Source of the DNA: Parvularcula marina | GTDB taxonomy: Bacteria; Pseudomonadota; Alphaproteobacteria; Caulobacterales; Parvularculaceae | NCBI RefSeq assembly: GCF_003399445.1 | Contig: NZ_QUQO01000001.1 | Span: 2,601,001-2,665,000, forward strand | DNA length: 64,000 bases | Direction of reading: 5' to 3' | In this document: positions 1-7,466 of the stretch, piece after piece | Position numbering within the stretch: position 1 is the stretch's first letter | Layout: each line of letters begins with the position of its first letter | Notes under the pieces: generated by a model | Databases searched by the model: none | What the model was told of the DNA's origin: nothing | Seen by the model: only the letters and a program-made list of their open reading frames with translations | Made by a program: the position numbers and the translations under genes

Positions 1-318
1 TTCTTTGAAGGCGAGGCGATGCGCGGGTCAGCGGAATATACGACCCGCTATAATGGCGCTGTCTGGCAGTTTAATTCGGCTGAAAATCTCAAACGCTTCG
101 AGAAAGACCCGGCTGCCTATGCGCCCCAATATGGCGGCTATTGCGCCTGGGCCGTCGCGCAGGGCTACCTTGCCAAAGGCGATCCGCGCTTTGCGACGGT
201 CGTGGCCGGCAAGCTCTATTTCAATTTCAACGGCAATATTCAGGCAAAGTGGAGCAGAGATATTCCGGGCCAGATTGCAAACGCAAACGCCAATTGGCCC
301 GGCATCCTAGACCGCTGA
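1..318 (+). CDS. YHS domain protein, 5' end outside window
   Basis: The reading frame is open from base 1 to the TGA at 316-318, so the gene begins upstream of the window. The visible 105 residues hold the second half of a YHS-type domain: FNSAENLKRFEKDPAAYAPQ followed by YGGYCAWAVAQG is the typical pattern of the family. YHS proteins are small, often exported and thought to bind metal; the exact function here is unknown. The ATG at 19 is internal to the domain and is not a credible start. It ends directly against the convergent secreted protein at 319. Confidence 0.8.
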   Translation, partial: FFEGEAMRGSAEYTTRYNGAVWQFNSAENLKRFEKDPAAYAPQYGGYCAWAVAQGYLAKGDPRFATVVAGKLYFNFNGNIQAKWSRDIPGQIANANANWPGILDR

Positions 319-642
319 TCAGGGTGAGACGCCGAACTGGCGCGGCACATAAAGCTCAGTGAGCGCTTGGCCAACCGTCACATTCTCCGCACCCGGACGT
401 TGGCAGCCGGGGATCCCGACAGACGCCAGCGTCTGGTTGGGAGACACGGTGCCTTCCGCGACGAGCTTCTGAAGCGGGAAGATGCAGTCATCGAGAATGT
501 TGACCAGCCCTTCAGGCTCGGTTTTGACCTCGCGCGGAGCTGCGCCCCGACCAGGTTGTGCGGCACTGGCAGTGCTCACGCCAAGCAGCCCAATTACGCA
601 AGCAGCAGCAATCGCTTGCGAAAGACGATTCCGGATTACCAT
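319..642 (-). CDS. small secreted protein of unknown function
   Basis: A 107-residue protein with a clear Sec signal peptide: basic start (VIRNR), hydrophobic stretch about 10-26, and an AxA-type cleavage site near STASA-AQ. The mature part is about 78 residues with two cysteines (in DDCIF and PGCQR) that could form a disulfide. I recognise no family. It is convergent with the YHS gene (stop codons abut) and the 206 bases upstream up to tRNA-Pro carry no other gene. Confidence 0.6.
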   Translation of the reverse strand: MVIRNRLSQAIAAACVIGLLGVSTASAAQPGRGAAPREVKTEPEGLVNILDDCIFPLQKLVAEGTVSPNQTLASVGIPGCQRPGAENVTVGQALTELYVPRQFGVSP

Positions 643-848
643 CTGATTTCTCTCCTGTGGCCCTACAGAACGAATGCGCCAACAGCGTCAATTGTTCCGC
701 AGAAGGCCCCCCATACCCATTGGTTAACATAAAGTTGTAACAGTTCCTTGTCATTGCTGCAGTGCAGTTTCCAGCAAGCGCTTAATATCATGACGGAATT
801 GTCATGTGAGGCGCACGGTATTGGAGAAATGAAGGGAGTTGAAACCCG

Positions 849-925
849 TGGTCGGAGTGGCCGGATTCGAACCGACGACCCCTTCACCCCCAGTAAAGTG
901 CGCTACCAGGCTGCGCTACACTCCG
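849..925 (-). tRNA. tRNA-Pro(GGG)
   Basis: On the minus strand the sequence folds as a full cloverleaf: acceptor CGGAGTG/CACTCCG, D arm GCGC...GCGC, anticodon stem CTTTA/TGAAG around loop CTGGGGG (anticodon GGG), and T arm with GGTTCGAATCC. The CCA end is encoded (849-851). It lies alone between the secreted protein gene and the MerR gene. Confidence 0.97.
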
Positions 926-1019
926 GACACACGGGATTTCGCAGGTGACGACAGGCGCCTTTCTGCGAGGCGCCGCGCTTAGCACCAGCGGGGCAGCGGG
1001 GGCAACTGGAACTGCGTGC

Positions 1020-1436
1020 TTAATTCGGGGTGGGGTGAAAAAGCGTCTCGCGCAATTGATGCAGGCTGGTCTTGAGGGAATGAGCCCGGGCGAGCAGCTC
1101 TTCGAGCTGTTGGCGGTCGACTTCCACAGGCACGCTTTTTTGTTGCTCCACCTCACCGGCAAGGGCGGTTCGCCCAAGCTCAGAAACATAAGAAGGCCCA
1201 CGTTCCGAGAAGATTTTCTGGACGCCCTTGGTGGTGAAACCCTGCTCGTGGAGGAGGACTTTGACGCCGTTCAGAAGCTCAATGTCTTGCAGGCGGTAAT
1301 AGCGTCGCCCGCCAGCGCGCCGCATTGGCCGGATCGCACCGAAGCTATCTTCCCAATGGCGAAGGACATGTTGAGGCAGGCAAAGTTCTTCCGCAGCCTC
1401 CGAGATCGTTCGAAAGGCGTCGCGGGCCTTTTTCAT
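1020..1436 (-). CDS. MerR family transcriptional regulator
   Basis: A 138-residue protein. Residues about 10-75 form a MerR-type winged helix: [20 protein letters not shown] is the helix-turn-helix and the following [14 protein letters not shown] is the wing and next helix. The C-terminal 60 residues are charged and predicted helical, as expected for the dimerisation helix, but there is no effector-binding domain or metal-binding cysteine cluster. It overlaps the end of ihfA by 4 bases (ATGA). The arrangement plsX-fabH-ihfA-merR is common in Alphaproteobacteria and its regulator has no well-defined role. Confidence 0.88.
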   Translation of the reverse strand: MKKARDAFRTISEAAEELCLPQHVLRHWEDSFGAIRPMRRAGGRRYYRLQDIELLNGVKVLLHEQGFTTKGVQKIFSERGPSYVSELGRTALAGEVEQQKSVPVEVDRQQLEELLARAHSLKTSLHQLRETLFHPTPN

Positions 1437-1750
1437 CCATTCGTGCCGGCGCTGCCGCGCAGACCCTCATTGATCTGGTCTTTGAGAACATGGGAGGCAC
1501 GGAAGGTCAGGACACGGCGCGGCGTGATCGCAACTTCTTCGCCTGTCTTGGGATTGCGTCCGATTCGCTCATTTTTGGAGCGTACCTGGAAAGTGCCGAA
1601 TGAGCTCAGCTTGACGGCTTCGCCGGTTTCGAGCCGGGCCGCGATCGTGTCGAGCACGCTTTCAACCAGTTCCCCGGATTCCTGACGTGACAGACCGACG
1701 GCACGATAGACTGCCTCAGTCAGATCAGCTCGCGTATGCGTTTTTCCCAT
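1433..1750 (-). CDS. ihfA: integration host factor subunit alpha
   Basis: 105 residues, the usual IhfA length. It is a HU/IHF-fold DNA-bending protein that pairs with IhfB. The signature [20 protein letters not shown] and the DNA-intercalating arm [20 protein letters not shown] are intact. The start is the ATG at 1750 ([15 protein letters not shown]), preceded by an AGGGG ribosome site; a longer open frame reaching 1912 adds unrelated residues and is rejected. It sits downstream of fabH with a 162-base gap and overlaps merR. Confidence 0.95.
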   Translation of the reverse strand: MGKTHTRADLTEAVYRAVGLSRQESGELVESVLDTIAARLETGEAVKLSSFGTFQVRSKNERIGRNPKTGEEVAITPRRVLTFRASHVLKDQINEGLRGSAGTNG

Positions 1751-1912
1751 GTGATCGCACCCCTGAGGAATCTTATCATAAGTTATGACGCCATTTCGAC
1801 GATCCTGCAATCGCAACACCTGACAGCGATTTGTCCACCCCCTTATGGGGAGGGCAGAGCCAATTCCACTCACTTTTCCGACTTTTAGCAGTGATTGAGC
1901 GAAAAAGTTCAC

Positions 1913-2899
1913 TTAGAGCTGGATGACGGCTGCGCCCCAGGTCAGGCCGCCGCCCATGCCCTCGATAATCACAAGATCACCGTCTTTTATGCGGCCATCT
2001 GCTTTTGCAACGCTCCATGCGAGAGGGATCGACGCTGCGGAGGTGTTGCCGTGTCGGGCGATCGTCGAGACGACTTTGCTCTCATCCAGACCGAGCTTTT
2101 TGACGACCCCGCCGATGATCCGCTGGTTGGCTTGGTGCGGCACGAACCAGTCAACTTCATCCATGGTGATGCTGGCGGCTTCGGCAGCTTCGACCATGGC
2201 ATCGGAGATACGCCCGACGGCTTCCCGAAAGACCTTGTTCCCTTGCATCCGCAGATGACCGACCGTGCCGGTCATGGAAGGGCCACCATCGACGAAAAGC
2301 AGATCAGTCAGCGACCCGTCACAACGAAGGTGGCTGGCCAGAATGCCTTTGCCGCCCGCATCCTCGGTCGGAACAGCTTCGAGCACGAAGGCGCCGGCAC
2401 CATCACCAAAGAGAACGCATGTCGTGCGGTCTTCCCAATCAAGGATGCGCGAGAAAGTCTCTGCACCGATGACCAGCGCGCGTTTGTGCTGACCGGAGGC
2501 AAGGAACTTCTCCGCCGTGGCCATCGCATAGACAAAGCCCGTGCAGACAGCCTGCAGATCGAAGGCGGCACCTGCACCTGCACCCAGCTTGCGCTGGATG
2601 ATCGATGCGGTTGCGGGGAAGGTCATGTCCGGTGTCGCTGTCGCAACGATGATCAGGTCGATGTCTTCGGCCTTCATCCCGGCATCGGCGAGAGCGGCCT
2701 TGGCCGCCTCGGTGCCCAGATCTGACGTATACTGCCCTTCGGCGGCGATATGGCGTTGGCGAATGCCTGTGCGCTCAGTGATCCATTCGTCGGACGTATC
2801 GACGAACTTGGCCATATCCGCATTGGTTACGACCCGATCGGGAAGGGCGCCACCGCACCCCCGGACTATGGCTCTGAAGGGCAGTGTGTACTGTGTCAT
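1913..2899 (-). CDS. fabH: beta-ketoacyl-ACP synthase III (FabH)
   Basis: 328 residues, full length for KAS III, which condenses acetyl-CoA (or another acyl-CoA) with malonyl-ACP to start fatty acid synthesis. The catalytic Cys-His-Asn triad is visible: Cys in DLQAVCTGF, His in [10 protein letters not shown] and Asn in [14 protein letters not shown]. The C-terminal [10 protein letters not shown] glycine-rich motif is typical. The start overlaps the plsX stop by 4 bases (ATGA), so the two are translationally coupled. Confidence 0.97.
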   Translation of the reverse strand: MTQYTLPFRAIVRGCGGALPDRVVTNADMAKFVDTSDEWITERTGIRQRHIAAEGQYTSDLGTEAAKAALADAGMKAEDIDLIIVATATPDMTFPATASIIQRKLGAGAGAAFDLQAVCTGFVYAMATAEKFLASGQHKRALVIGAETFSRILDWEDRTTCVLFGDGAGAFVLEAVPTEDAGGKGILASHLRCDGSLTDLLFVDGGPSMTGTVGHLRMQGNKVFREAVGRISDAMVEAAEAASITMDEVDWFVPHQANQRIIGGVVKKLGLDESKVVSTIARHGNTSAASIPLAWSVAKADGRIKDGDLVIIEGMGGGLTWGAAVIQL

Positions 2900-3984
2900 T
2901 CGGCTGCGGCCTCTGCGGGTTCTTCAAGCGGCAGGTGTTTCGCAACGGCGCGCGCTTCAACCTTGGCAACGGTTCGTCTGATTTCGTCCTGGAAAGGATG
3001 ATTGGCGAGTGTCTCGGCCGTCTTGATCGCAGCCGCAACCCCTTCAGCATCAGAGCCGCCATGGCTCTTGATGACAAGGCCGTTCAAGCCAAGCAGCGGG
3101 GCGCCATTCGAATTGGACGGGTTCATTTTTGCCCGCATCTCTTCAAGAGAGGGTTTGACCAGCAGCGCGCCCATTTTGGAGACAATGTTCGATGTCAGTG
3201 CTTCTTTCAGCCAGCTGCCGATCAGCCGTGCTGTACCTTCTGCCGTCTTAAGAGAGACGTTGCCCGTAAAGCCGTCCGTGACCACCACATCTGCTTCGCC
3301 AAGGGAAATACCGTTCCCCTCAACAAAGCCCGTAAAGTTCATTTCGTGATCAGCTTCTTTCAGGATCGTCGCGGCCGTGCGGATCAGGTCATGCCCTTTG
3401 AGATCTTCTGAGCCGACATTCAGAAGGCTGACAGAAGGCTTCTCCTTTTCCGTCAGAGCACGGAAATAGGCCTCCCCCATAATGGCGAACTGGACGAGCT
3501 GCTTGGCCGTCGCTTCGACATTGGCGCCGACATCCAGAACGACGCAGCGACCGCGAAGGGTTGGCCAGATACAGCTGATGGCTGGGCGGTCGATGCCCTC
3601 GATCTTGCGAAGCTGAAGAACTCCCATCGCCATCAAGGCGCCGGTATTACCCGACGAGACAGCAGCATGGGCGTCGCCCGATTTCACGGACGCCATCGCT
3701 GACCACATGGAAGATTTCTTGCCGCGACGTAGAGCCTCAGTCGGCTTGTCATTCATCGTGATGACGTCGTCCGCGTGAGCGATGCTGATCGGCTTATCCG
3801 AAAGCCCCAGCCCGTTCAGCGTCGATGAGATTTCATCCTCACGGCCATGAAGGCTGATCTTTGCCTTGAGGCCAGAGGCATAGGCCCGGCCAACACCGTC
3901 GAGGACTTCCCCGACGCCTTTGTCAGCGCCCATGACGTCCAGGGCGATCCGGATATCCTGCCCGCTCGCTGTGTGTTCAGTCAT
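2896..3984 (-). CDS. plsX: phosphate acyltransferase PlsX
   Basis: 362 residues from the ATG at 3984 ([21 protein letters not shown]). PlsX makes acyl-phosphate from acyl-ACP, the substrate of PlsY in phospholipid synthesis. The family motifs ALDVMGAD near the start, [14 protein letters not shown] and [20 protein letters not shown] are present. The frame is open up to 4035, but those extra residues do not look like PlsX. A strong GGAGG just upstream belongs to a 23-codon out-of-frame reading frame ending across the plsX start; it lies too close to its own ATG to be convincing. yceD and rpmF, often found upstream of plsX, are absent. Confidence 0.95.
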   Translation of the reverse strand: MTEHTASGQDIRIALDVMGADKGVGEVLDGVGRAYASGLKAKISLHGREDEISSTLNGLGLSDKPISIAHADDVITMNDKPTEALRRGKKSSMWSAMASVKSGDAHAAVSSGNTGALMAMGVLQLRKIEGIDRPAISCIWPTLRGRCVVLDVGANVEATAKQLVQFAIMGEAYFRALTEKEKPSVSLLNVGSEDLKGHDLIRTAATILKEADHEMNFTGFVEGNGISLGEADVVVTDGFTGNVSLKTAEGTARLIGSWLKEALTSNIVSKMGALLVKPSLEEMRAKMNPSNSNGAPLLGLNGLVIKSHGGSDAEGVAAAIKTAETLANHPFQDEIRRTVAKVEARAVAKHLPLEEPAEAAAE

Positions 3985-4079
3985 AAACTCTTGTTTTCCT
4001 TCGCCCTGCCCGGGGCGGGCCGACCTCGTAAGCAAAGGGGCCGGTCATTCCCTCCTGTGGCGGAAGCGCGAGGCTCCCG

Positions 4080-5270
4080 TCAAGTTGGCAGGATTGGATC
4101 CTCGATCATCTTGGCGGAACGAAGCCAGAATTCCTCGTCAAATCCCGGAATTTCGAGATTGCCGATAAATTGCCGCGCGGCCGCGTCCCATGAGAATTTG
4201 AGGGCCCATTGCCGGCAGGCTTCAGGGTCCCGGTTCTCGAGGGCGGTCATGCACGCCTTTTTGAGGTCTTCATCCATGCAGCCGACGCTGAGGGGCGCGC
4301 CATCAAGGATCTCAAGGGGCCCACGGACAGGATAGGCCGCGACGGGCACGCCGCAGGCGAGGGCCTCGACGTTTACAAGGCCGAACGTGTCCGTCCGGGA
4401 CGGGAAGACGAAGACATCCGAGGCTGTGTAGTATTTGGCCAGATCCTCGCCGAATTGTTTTCCCGCCCAGTGGACGTTCGGATATTTCTTGCGGAGTTCT
4501 TCTTCTTGCGGCCCGGCGCCGACCATGCATTTCGTACCGGGGAGGTCGAGATCGAGAAAATCCTCGAGCGTCTTTTCAACCGCGAAGCGCCCGACATAGG
4601 TGAAGATCGGCCGCGGCAGATCCTTCATCACATCGCTTTCGATGGGGTGGAACTGATCGGTATCCACGCCGCGTTCCCACAGGCGCATATTCTTGAAACC
4701 GCGCTCGCCGAGTTCCTCCATGAGGCCGGGAGTAGCGACCATCATCGCTTCGCCGTGATTGTGAAAATCCTTGAGCAGCGCATAGCCCCAGTCAATCGGC
4801 AGCTTGAAACGCTCATTGGTGTATTCAGCAAAACGCGTGTGGAATGAGGTGGTGTACGGATATTTCCGGCGGCGGCAGAACCGGCGGGCGGCACGGCCGA
4901 TCGGTCCTTCGGTCGCAATGTGGATCGCGTCCGGTTTGAACTTGTTGATCATCGCCGCGACCTTGCGGTTCGGGAACAGGGAAAGCCGGATCTCCGGGTA
5001 AGTCGGCATGGGAAGGGAGTGGAAGTCCTGCGGCGTGATATAAAGGACTTCATTTCCGAATTTGGTCAGGATGCGGCCGAGCGTATCGAGCGTCGTCACC
5101 ACCCCGTTCAGCTGAGGCTTCCAGGCATCCGTGGCGATGACGATTTTTAGCCCCTGTTCGGGGTTCGGCATCGGGAATTTCTGCTTGGCTTTGGTCAGAT
5201 TGCGGACTTGGCCGCCAATCCGGCGAATGCCTCGGGAACGTTCGGGGGTGGGGGATTGTTCTTCGCTCAT
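4080..5270 (-). CDS. GT4-family glycosyltransferase (MgtA-like)
   Basis: About 396 residues from the ATG at 5270; a GTG at 5309 is an alternative. It is a GT-B fold retaining glycosyltransferase. The N-terminal acceptor domain begins KIVIATDAWKPQLNGVVTTL, the C-terminal donor domain has FTYVGRFAVEKTLEDFL and the EX7E-like segment FPSRTDTFGLVNVEALACGVPV. It is closest in pattern to the MgtA / SqdX-type enzymes that mannosylate or glycosylate lipids such as diacylglycerol; donor and acceptor cannot be read from sequence. The first 45 residues are charged and non-conserved. The gene is transcribed towards plsX with a 95-base gap. Confidence 0.85.
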   Translation of the reverse strand: MSEEQSPTPERSRGIRRIGGQVRNLTKAKQKFPMPNPEQGLKIVIATDAWKPQLNGVVTTLDTLGRILTKFGNEVLYITPQDFHSLPMPTYPEIRLSLFPNRKVAAMINKFKPDAIHIATEGPIGRAARRFCRRRKYPYTTSFHTRFAEYTNERFKLPIDWGYALLKDFHNHGEAMMVATPGLMEELGERGFKNMRLWERGVDTDQFHPIESDVMKDLPRPIFTYVGRFAVEKTLEDFLDLDLPGTKCMVGAGPQEEELRKKYPNVHWAGKQFGEDLAKYYTASDVFVFPSRTDTFGLVNVEALACGVPVAAYPVRGPLEILDGAPLSVGCMDEDLKKACMTALENRDPEACRQWALKFSWDAAARQFIGNLEIPGFDEEFWLRSAKMIEDPILPT

Positions 5271-5489
5271 CAGCGACACATATGAGAGAGCAGAGAAGCG
5301 GGCAATCACGAAGGCCTGCTCGGCGGAGAAATGGACAGTTTTTACGTTTCCGCCCTAATTTATTTTGCAGCGCAATAAATGGCGCGCGATAATGGCGCCA
5401 CAATCTCGCTCACCTGAGAAGATTCTGTTAAATCAAGGGAATTTGATAGCTAAAAAATCTCAAGGTGCTTCGCGCCTGCAAAAAAATGC

Positions 5490-5518
5490 TTGCACCATCT
5501 GTTTTCGTTGCCTATTGT
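5490..5518 (+). promoter_or_regulatory. sigma-70-type promoter of the sRNA
   Basis: TTGCAC at 5490-5495, a 17-base spacer, then TATTGT at 5513-5518. Transcription would start near 5524-5526, just at the first G of the sRNA hairpin. No protein gene on this strand lies between here and the terminator at 5573-5604. Confidence 0.7.
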
Positions 5519-5523
5519 TTGAG

Positions 5524-5604
5524 GGCAGCTTCGGCTGCGATGCCCTTTCTGGGCGTTTCCTCCCTATAACTTGGCCGCGGCCTCTGCCGCGGCCATTTTT
5601 TTTT
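5524..5604 (+). ncRNA. mmgR: small RNA resembling suhB/MmgR (alpha-r8) family
   Basis: An approximately 80-base transcript in a protein-free interval. It contains a UUCG hairpin (GCAGC 5525-5529 with GCTGC 5534-5538), a second hairpin (GCCC 5542-5545 with GGGC 5551-5554), a single-stranded TTTCCTCCCT at 5556-5565, and a Rho-independent terminator GGCCGCGGC/GCCGCGGCC plus nine T (5573-5604). The anti-Shine-Dalgarno-like UUUCCUCCCU placed between hairpins is, as I recall it, the hallmark of the alphaproteobacterial MmgR/suhB sRNAs, Hfq-dependent regulators; MmgR in Sinorhizobium limits polyhydroxybutyrate storage. The terminator reaches two bases into the end of the convergent gene at 5603. Confidence 0.82.
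5573..5604 (+). terminator. Rho-independent terminator of the sRNA
   Basis: Perfect 9-bp stem GGCCGCGGC (5573-5581) / GCCGCGGCC (5586-5594), loop CTCT, one A and then nine T. The T tract is on the plus strand only, so it terminates plus-strand transcription although no plus-strand protein gene is present here. Confidence 0.93.
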
Positions 5605-6481
5605 ACTCGGCCGCGATGTCGAGGGGGAGGGCAGCGTCGGAAATGACGCTCGCGATGGCACTGCCAAGGCGTTCTTTTAAAAGGCGGAATCGCGCGCCAA
5701 TCCGCATCGTGCGGGCTTCATCCAGATAAAGTCCGCGATTGATCTCGATCTGAAGGACGTGAACGCCCTTGGCCGGCTTGCCGTAAGTCGAGGTGACGTA
5801 GCCGCCTGCATAGGGCGAGTTGCGCCGGACCGTCAGGCCAGCGCCATCAAGGGCTGCTTCCCAGGATGTGCACACCGCCCGGTCGCAAGAAGCGCCATAG
5901 CGATTCCCAAGGACCGCATCGGCCAGTTTCTGCCCTGACGCCCCCACCGAAGGCATGGAATGCCAGTCGATGACGATGGCCGTGCCGAAAAGATCGACAC
6001 ATTCATCGATCAGCCCCCTGAGGGCGGCGTGATAGGGCTCATAGCACATGCTCAGGCGGGATGAGCCTTCCTGTCCAGAGAGCCGGCGCGAATAGATCGC
6101 GCGCCCGGCCGCGGCATATTTGGGAATGACCCCGAAACCGGCAGCGACCCGGTTGGACCGGCTTTCCGCGCTGATCTTCGGCGGTGTCGTGAACATTGTC
6201 GTATCGATTTCATTCGCCGACCGGTTCACGTCCACGAAAGCGCGCGGGAAACGGGCCGTCAGGATCGGCACCCCGATTTCATCGGGGCTTGGCAGCAACG
6301 TATCGACATATGCGTCCTCCGACCGCCGCAGCTCCGTCAGATCCAGAATCGAGCTTGAAAGAAAACGCGAAGGGTAATGCCGGCCGGAATGCGGGGACGC
6401 AAAGATATAAGGCGCCTGCCAGACACTGGGACGTGTCAGCAGATGTCCCGGGAAGGACGCCTTGACGATTTTTGCAACCAT
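5603..6481 (-). CDS. N-formylglutamate amidohydrolase family protein
   Basis: 292 residues, right for the family. N-formylglutamate amidohydrolase (HutG type) hydrolyses N-formylglutamate to glutamate and formate in some histidine-degradation routes. Conserved elements: IFASPHSGRHYP near the start with the metal-ligand His, PRAFVDVNRSANEID, IVIDWHSMPS and the late LQIEINRGLYLDE. No hut genes are next to it, so its physiological substrate is not supported by context. It is divergent from cpdR across a 162-base region holding a CtrA-like box. Confidence 0.9.
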   Translation of the reverse strand: MVAKIVKASFPGHLLTRPSVWQAPYIFASPHSGRHYPSRFLSSSILDLTELRRSEDAYVDTLLPSPDEIGVPILTARFPRAFVDVNRSANEIDTTMFTTPPKISAESRSNRVAAGFGVIPKYAAAGRAIYSRRLSGQEGSSRLSMCYEPYHAALRGLIDECVDLFGTAIVIDWHSMPSVGASGQKLADAVLGNRYGASCDRAVCTSWEAALDGAGLTVRRNSPYAGGYVTSTYGKPAKGVHVLQIEINRGLYLDEARTMRIGARFRLLKERLGSAIASVISDAALPLDIAAE

Positions 6482-6587
6482 TCTCGATTCCTTCCCCGAG
6501 GATTGAGCCGATTTAGCATGTTGTGCCGATGAGGTGAAATTGAACTGAACGGGCCCGAATGTCGCTGTAAGTTGGCCCGAAGATCGA

Positions 6588-6602
6588 TTAAGGTGGCCTT
6601 AA
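6588..6602 (+). promoter_or_regulatory. CtrA-like binding box upstream of cpdR
   Basis: TTAA-N7-TTAA (TTAA 6588-6591, seven bases, TTAA 6599-6602), the core of the CtrA recognition sequence, 42 bases upstream of the cpdR start in the divergent region. The final C of the usual TTAAC is a G here. CtrA is the master cell-cycle regulator of Alphaproteobacteria and CpdR controls its degradation, so a feedback loop is a reasonable inference. Confidence 0.55.
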
Positions 6603-6643
6603 GGCTGATCGGGGTAGACCTCCCGGGCAGTTTAATAGGGACT

Positions 6644-7012
6644 ATGGGCATGGCGGCGATCTTGCTGGCTGAAGATGACGACAGCATGCGGGGCTTTCTC
6701 AAGAAGGCACTGGAGAAGGCAGGCCATGCCGTTGTGGACGCTTCACAAGGCGATGATGCCCTCAATGAGCTTCAGCTCCGCGAATTCGACCTTCTGCTGA
6801 CGGATATCGTGATGCCGGTCATGGACGGGATCGAGCTGGCGCGCCGCGCGGCCGATATCGATCCTGAAATGAAGATCATGTTCATCACCGGTTTTGCCGC
6901 TGTTGCGCTCAACCCGGCGAACAAGGCGCCTAAAGAGGCGAAGGTTCTCTCCAAGCCGTTCCACCTGCGTGACCTTGTCGATGAAGTCGACCGGATGCTC
7001 GCCGCGGCGTAA
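6644..7012 (+). CDS. cpdR: CpdR-like single-domain response regulator
   Basis: 122 residues comprising only a receiver domain. It starts MGMAAILLAEDDDSMRGFL; the acidic pocket (E10, D11, D12), the phospho-acceptor D54 in LLLTDIVMPVMDG and the conserved Lys in VLSKPFH are intact. CpdR, phosphorylated through CckA-ChpT, in its unphosphorylated form brings the ClpXP protease to the pole and primes degradation of CtrA and PdeA. Length, absence of an output domain and the N-terminal sequence match this family. The frame is open further upstream but the ATG at 6644 gives the canonical N-terminus. Confidence 0.9.
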   Translation: MGMAAILLAEDDDSMRGFLKKALEKAGHAVVDASQGDDALNELQLREFDLLLTDIVMPVMDGIELARRAADIDPEMKIMFITGFAAVALNPANKAPKEAKVLSKPFHLRDLVDEVDRMLAAA

Positions 7013-7029
7013 TAAATTCCGTTTGGAAA

Positions 7030-7455
7030 CTAAAAATCTCCAGGCGCGACCTGCGCGCAGACGATCCCGTGCCGCCGCCACATGGCAACAACCTTGTTCC
7101 GGTCATCGAAAACTAGGTCGGGCAGCGCCGGCTCTTCGAGCAGCCAGCTTTCCTTCAGGACATCGTCAGGGGTGCTGTCGCCATCTGCCCGCATTTTCAG
7201 TGTCACGTCGGGCAGGCCTGCGGCGGCGAGCCAGATTTCTGTCTCATGGCGCACCTCATCTGACCGCCCGGACCAGATTTCGATGCGGTGCCCTGCGGCA
7301 TAGAGCGCCTTGACCGTCTCGATCACGGGCACAATCGGTGAATCCTCCGTGCAGGCACGAAAGAAGGCGGACCAGTTCTTTGGCCGCGTCGTGACGTGAT
7401 GACGGCGGTGCTCGATATCAGCCAGAGTGCCGTCGAGGTCGCAGATGATGAACAT
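7030..7455 (-). CDS. HAD-family phosphatase, polynucleotide 3'-phosphatase-like
   Basis: 141 residues. HAD motif I is at the very N-terminus (IICDLDGTLAD, nucleophile Asp and general acid Asp), motif II is the Ser in IEIWSGRSDE, and motif IV is LPDLVFDDRNKV. The compact form with IEHRRHHV and the WSAFF segment resembles the phosphatase half of T4-type polynucleotide kinase/phosphatase proteins, often found in phage and bacteria. The substrate is not known. It follows the serine hydrolase gene by 11 bases on the same strand and is probably cotranscribed. Confidence 0.8.
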   Translation of the reverse strand: MFIICDLDGTLADIEHRRHHVTTRPKNWSAFFRACTEDSPIVPVIETVKALYAAGHRIEIWSGRSDEVRHETEIWLAAAGLPDVTLKMRADGDSTPDDVLKESWLLEEPALPDLVFDDRNKVVAMWRRHGIVCAQVAPGDF

Positions 7456-7466
7456 GGGGCTACCCG

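Noticed and set aside
789-806. Inverted repeat CATGAC-N6-GTCATG downstream of tRNA-Pro
   Set aside because: Weak 6-bp stem with no T tract on the minus strand; not convincing as a terminator or operator.
945-1685. Long plus-strand open frame opposite merR and ihfA
   Set aside because: Shadow of two well-supported minus-strand genes; its translation matches no family pattern.
1913-2725. Plus-strand frame opposite fabH
   Set aside because: Antisense to an intact fabH with full catalytic triad; no ribosome site or family motif.
3977-4048. Twenty-three-codon reading frame overlapping the plsX start, with GGAGGG before it
   Set aside because: The ribosome site is only about two bases from the ATG, the peptide shows no recognisable features, and no similarity to YceD is apparent.
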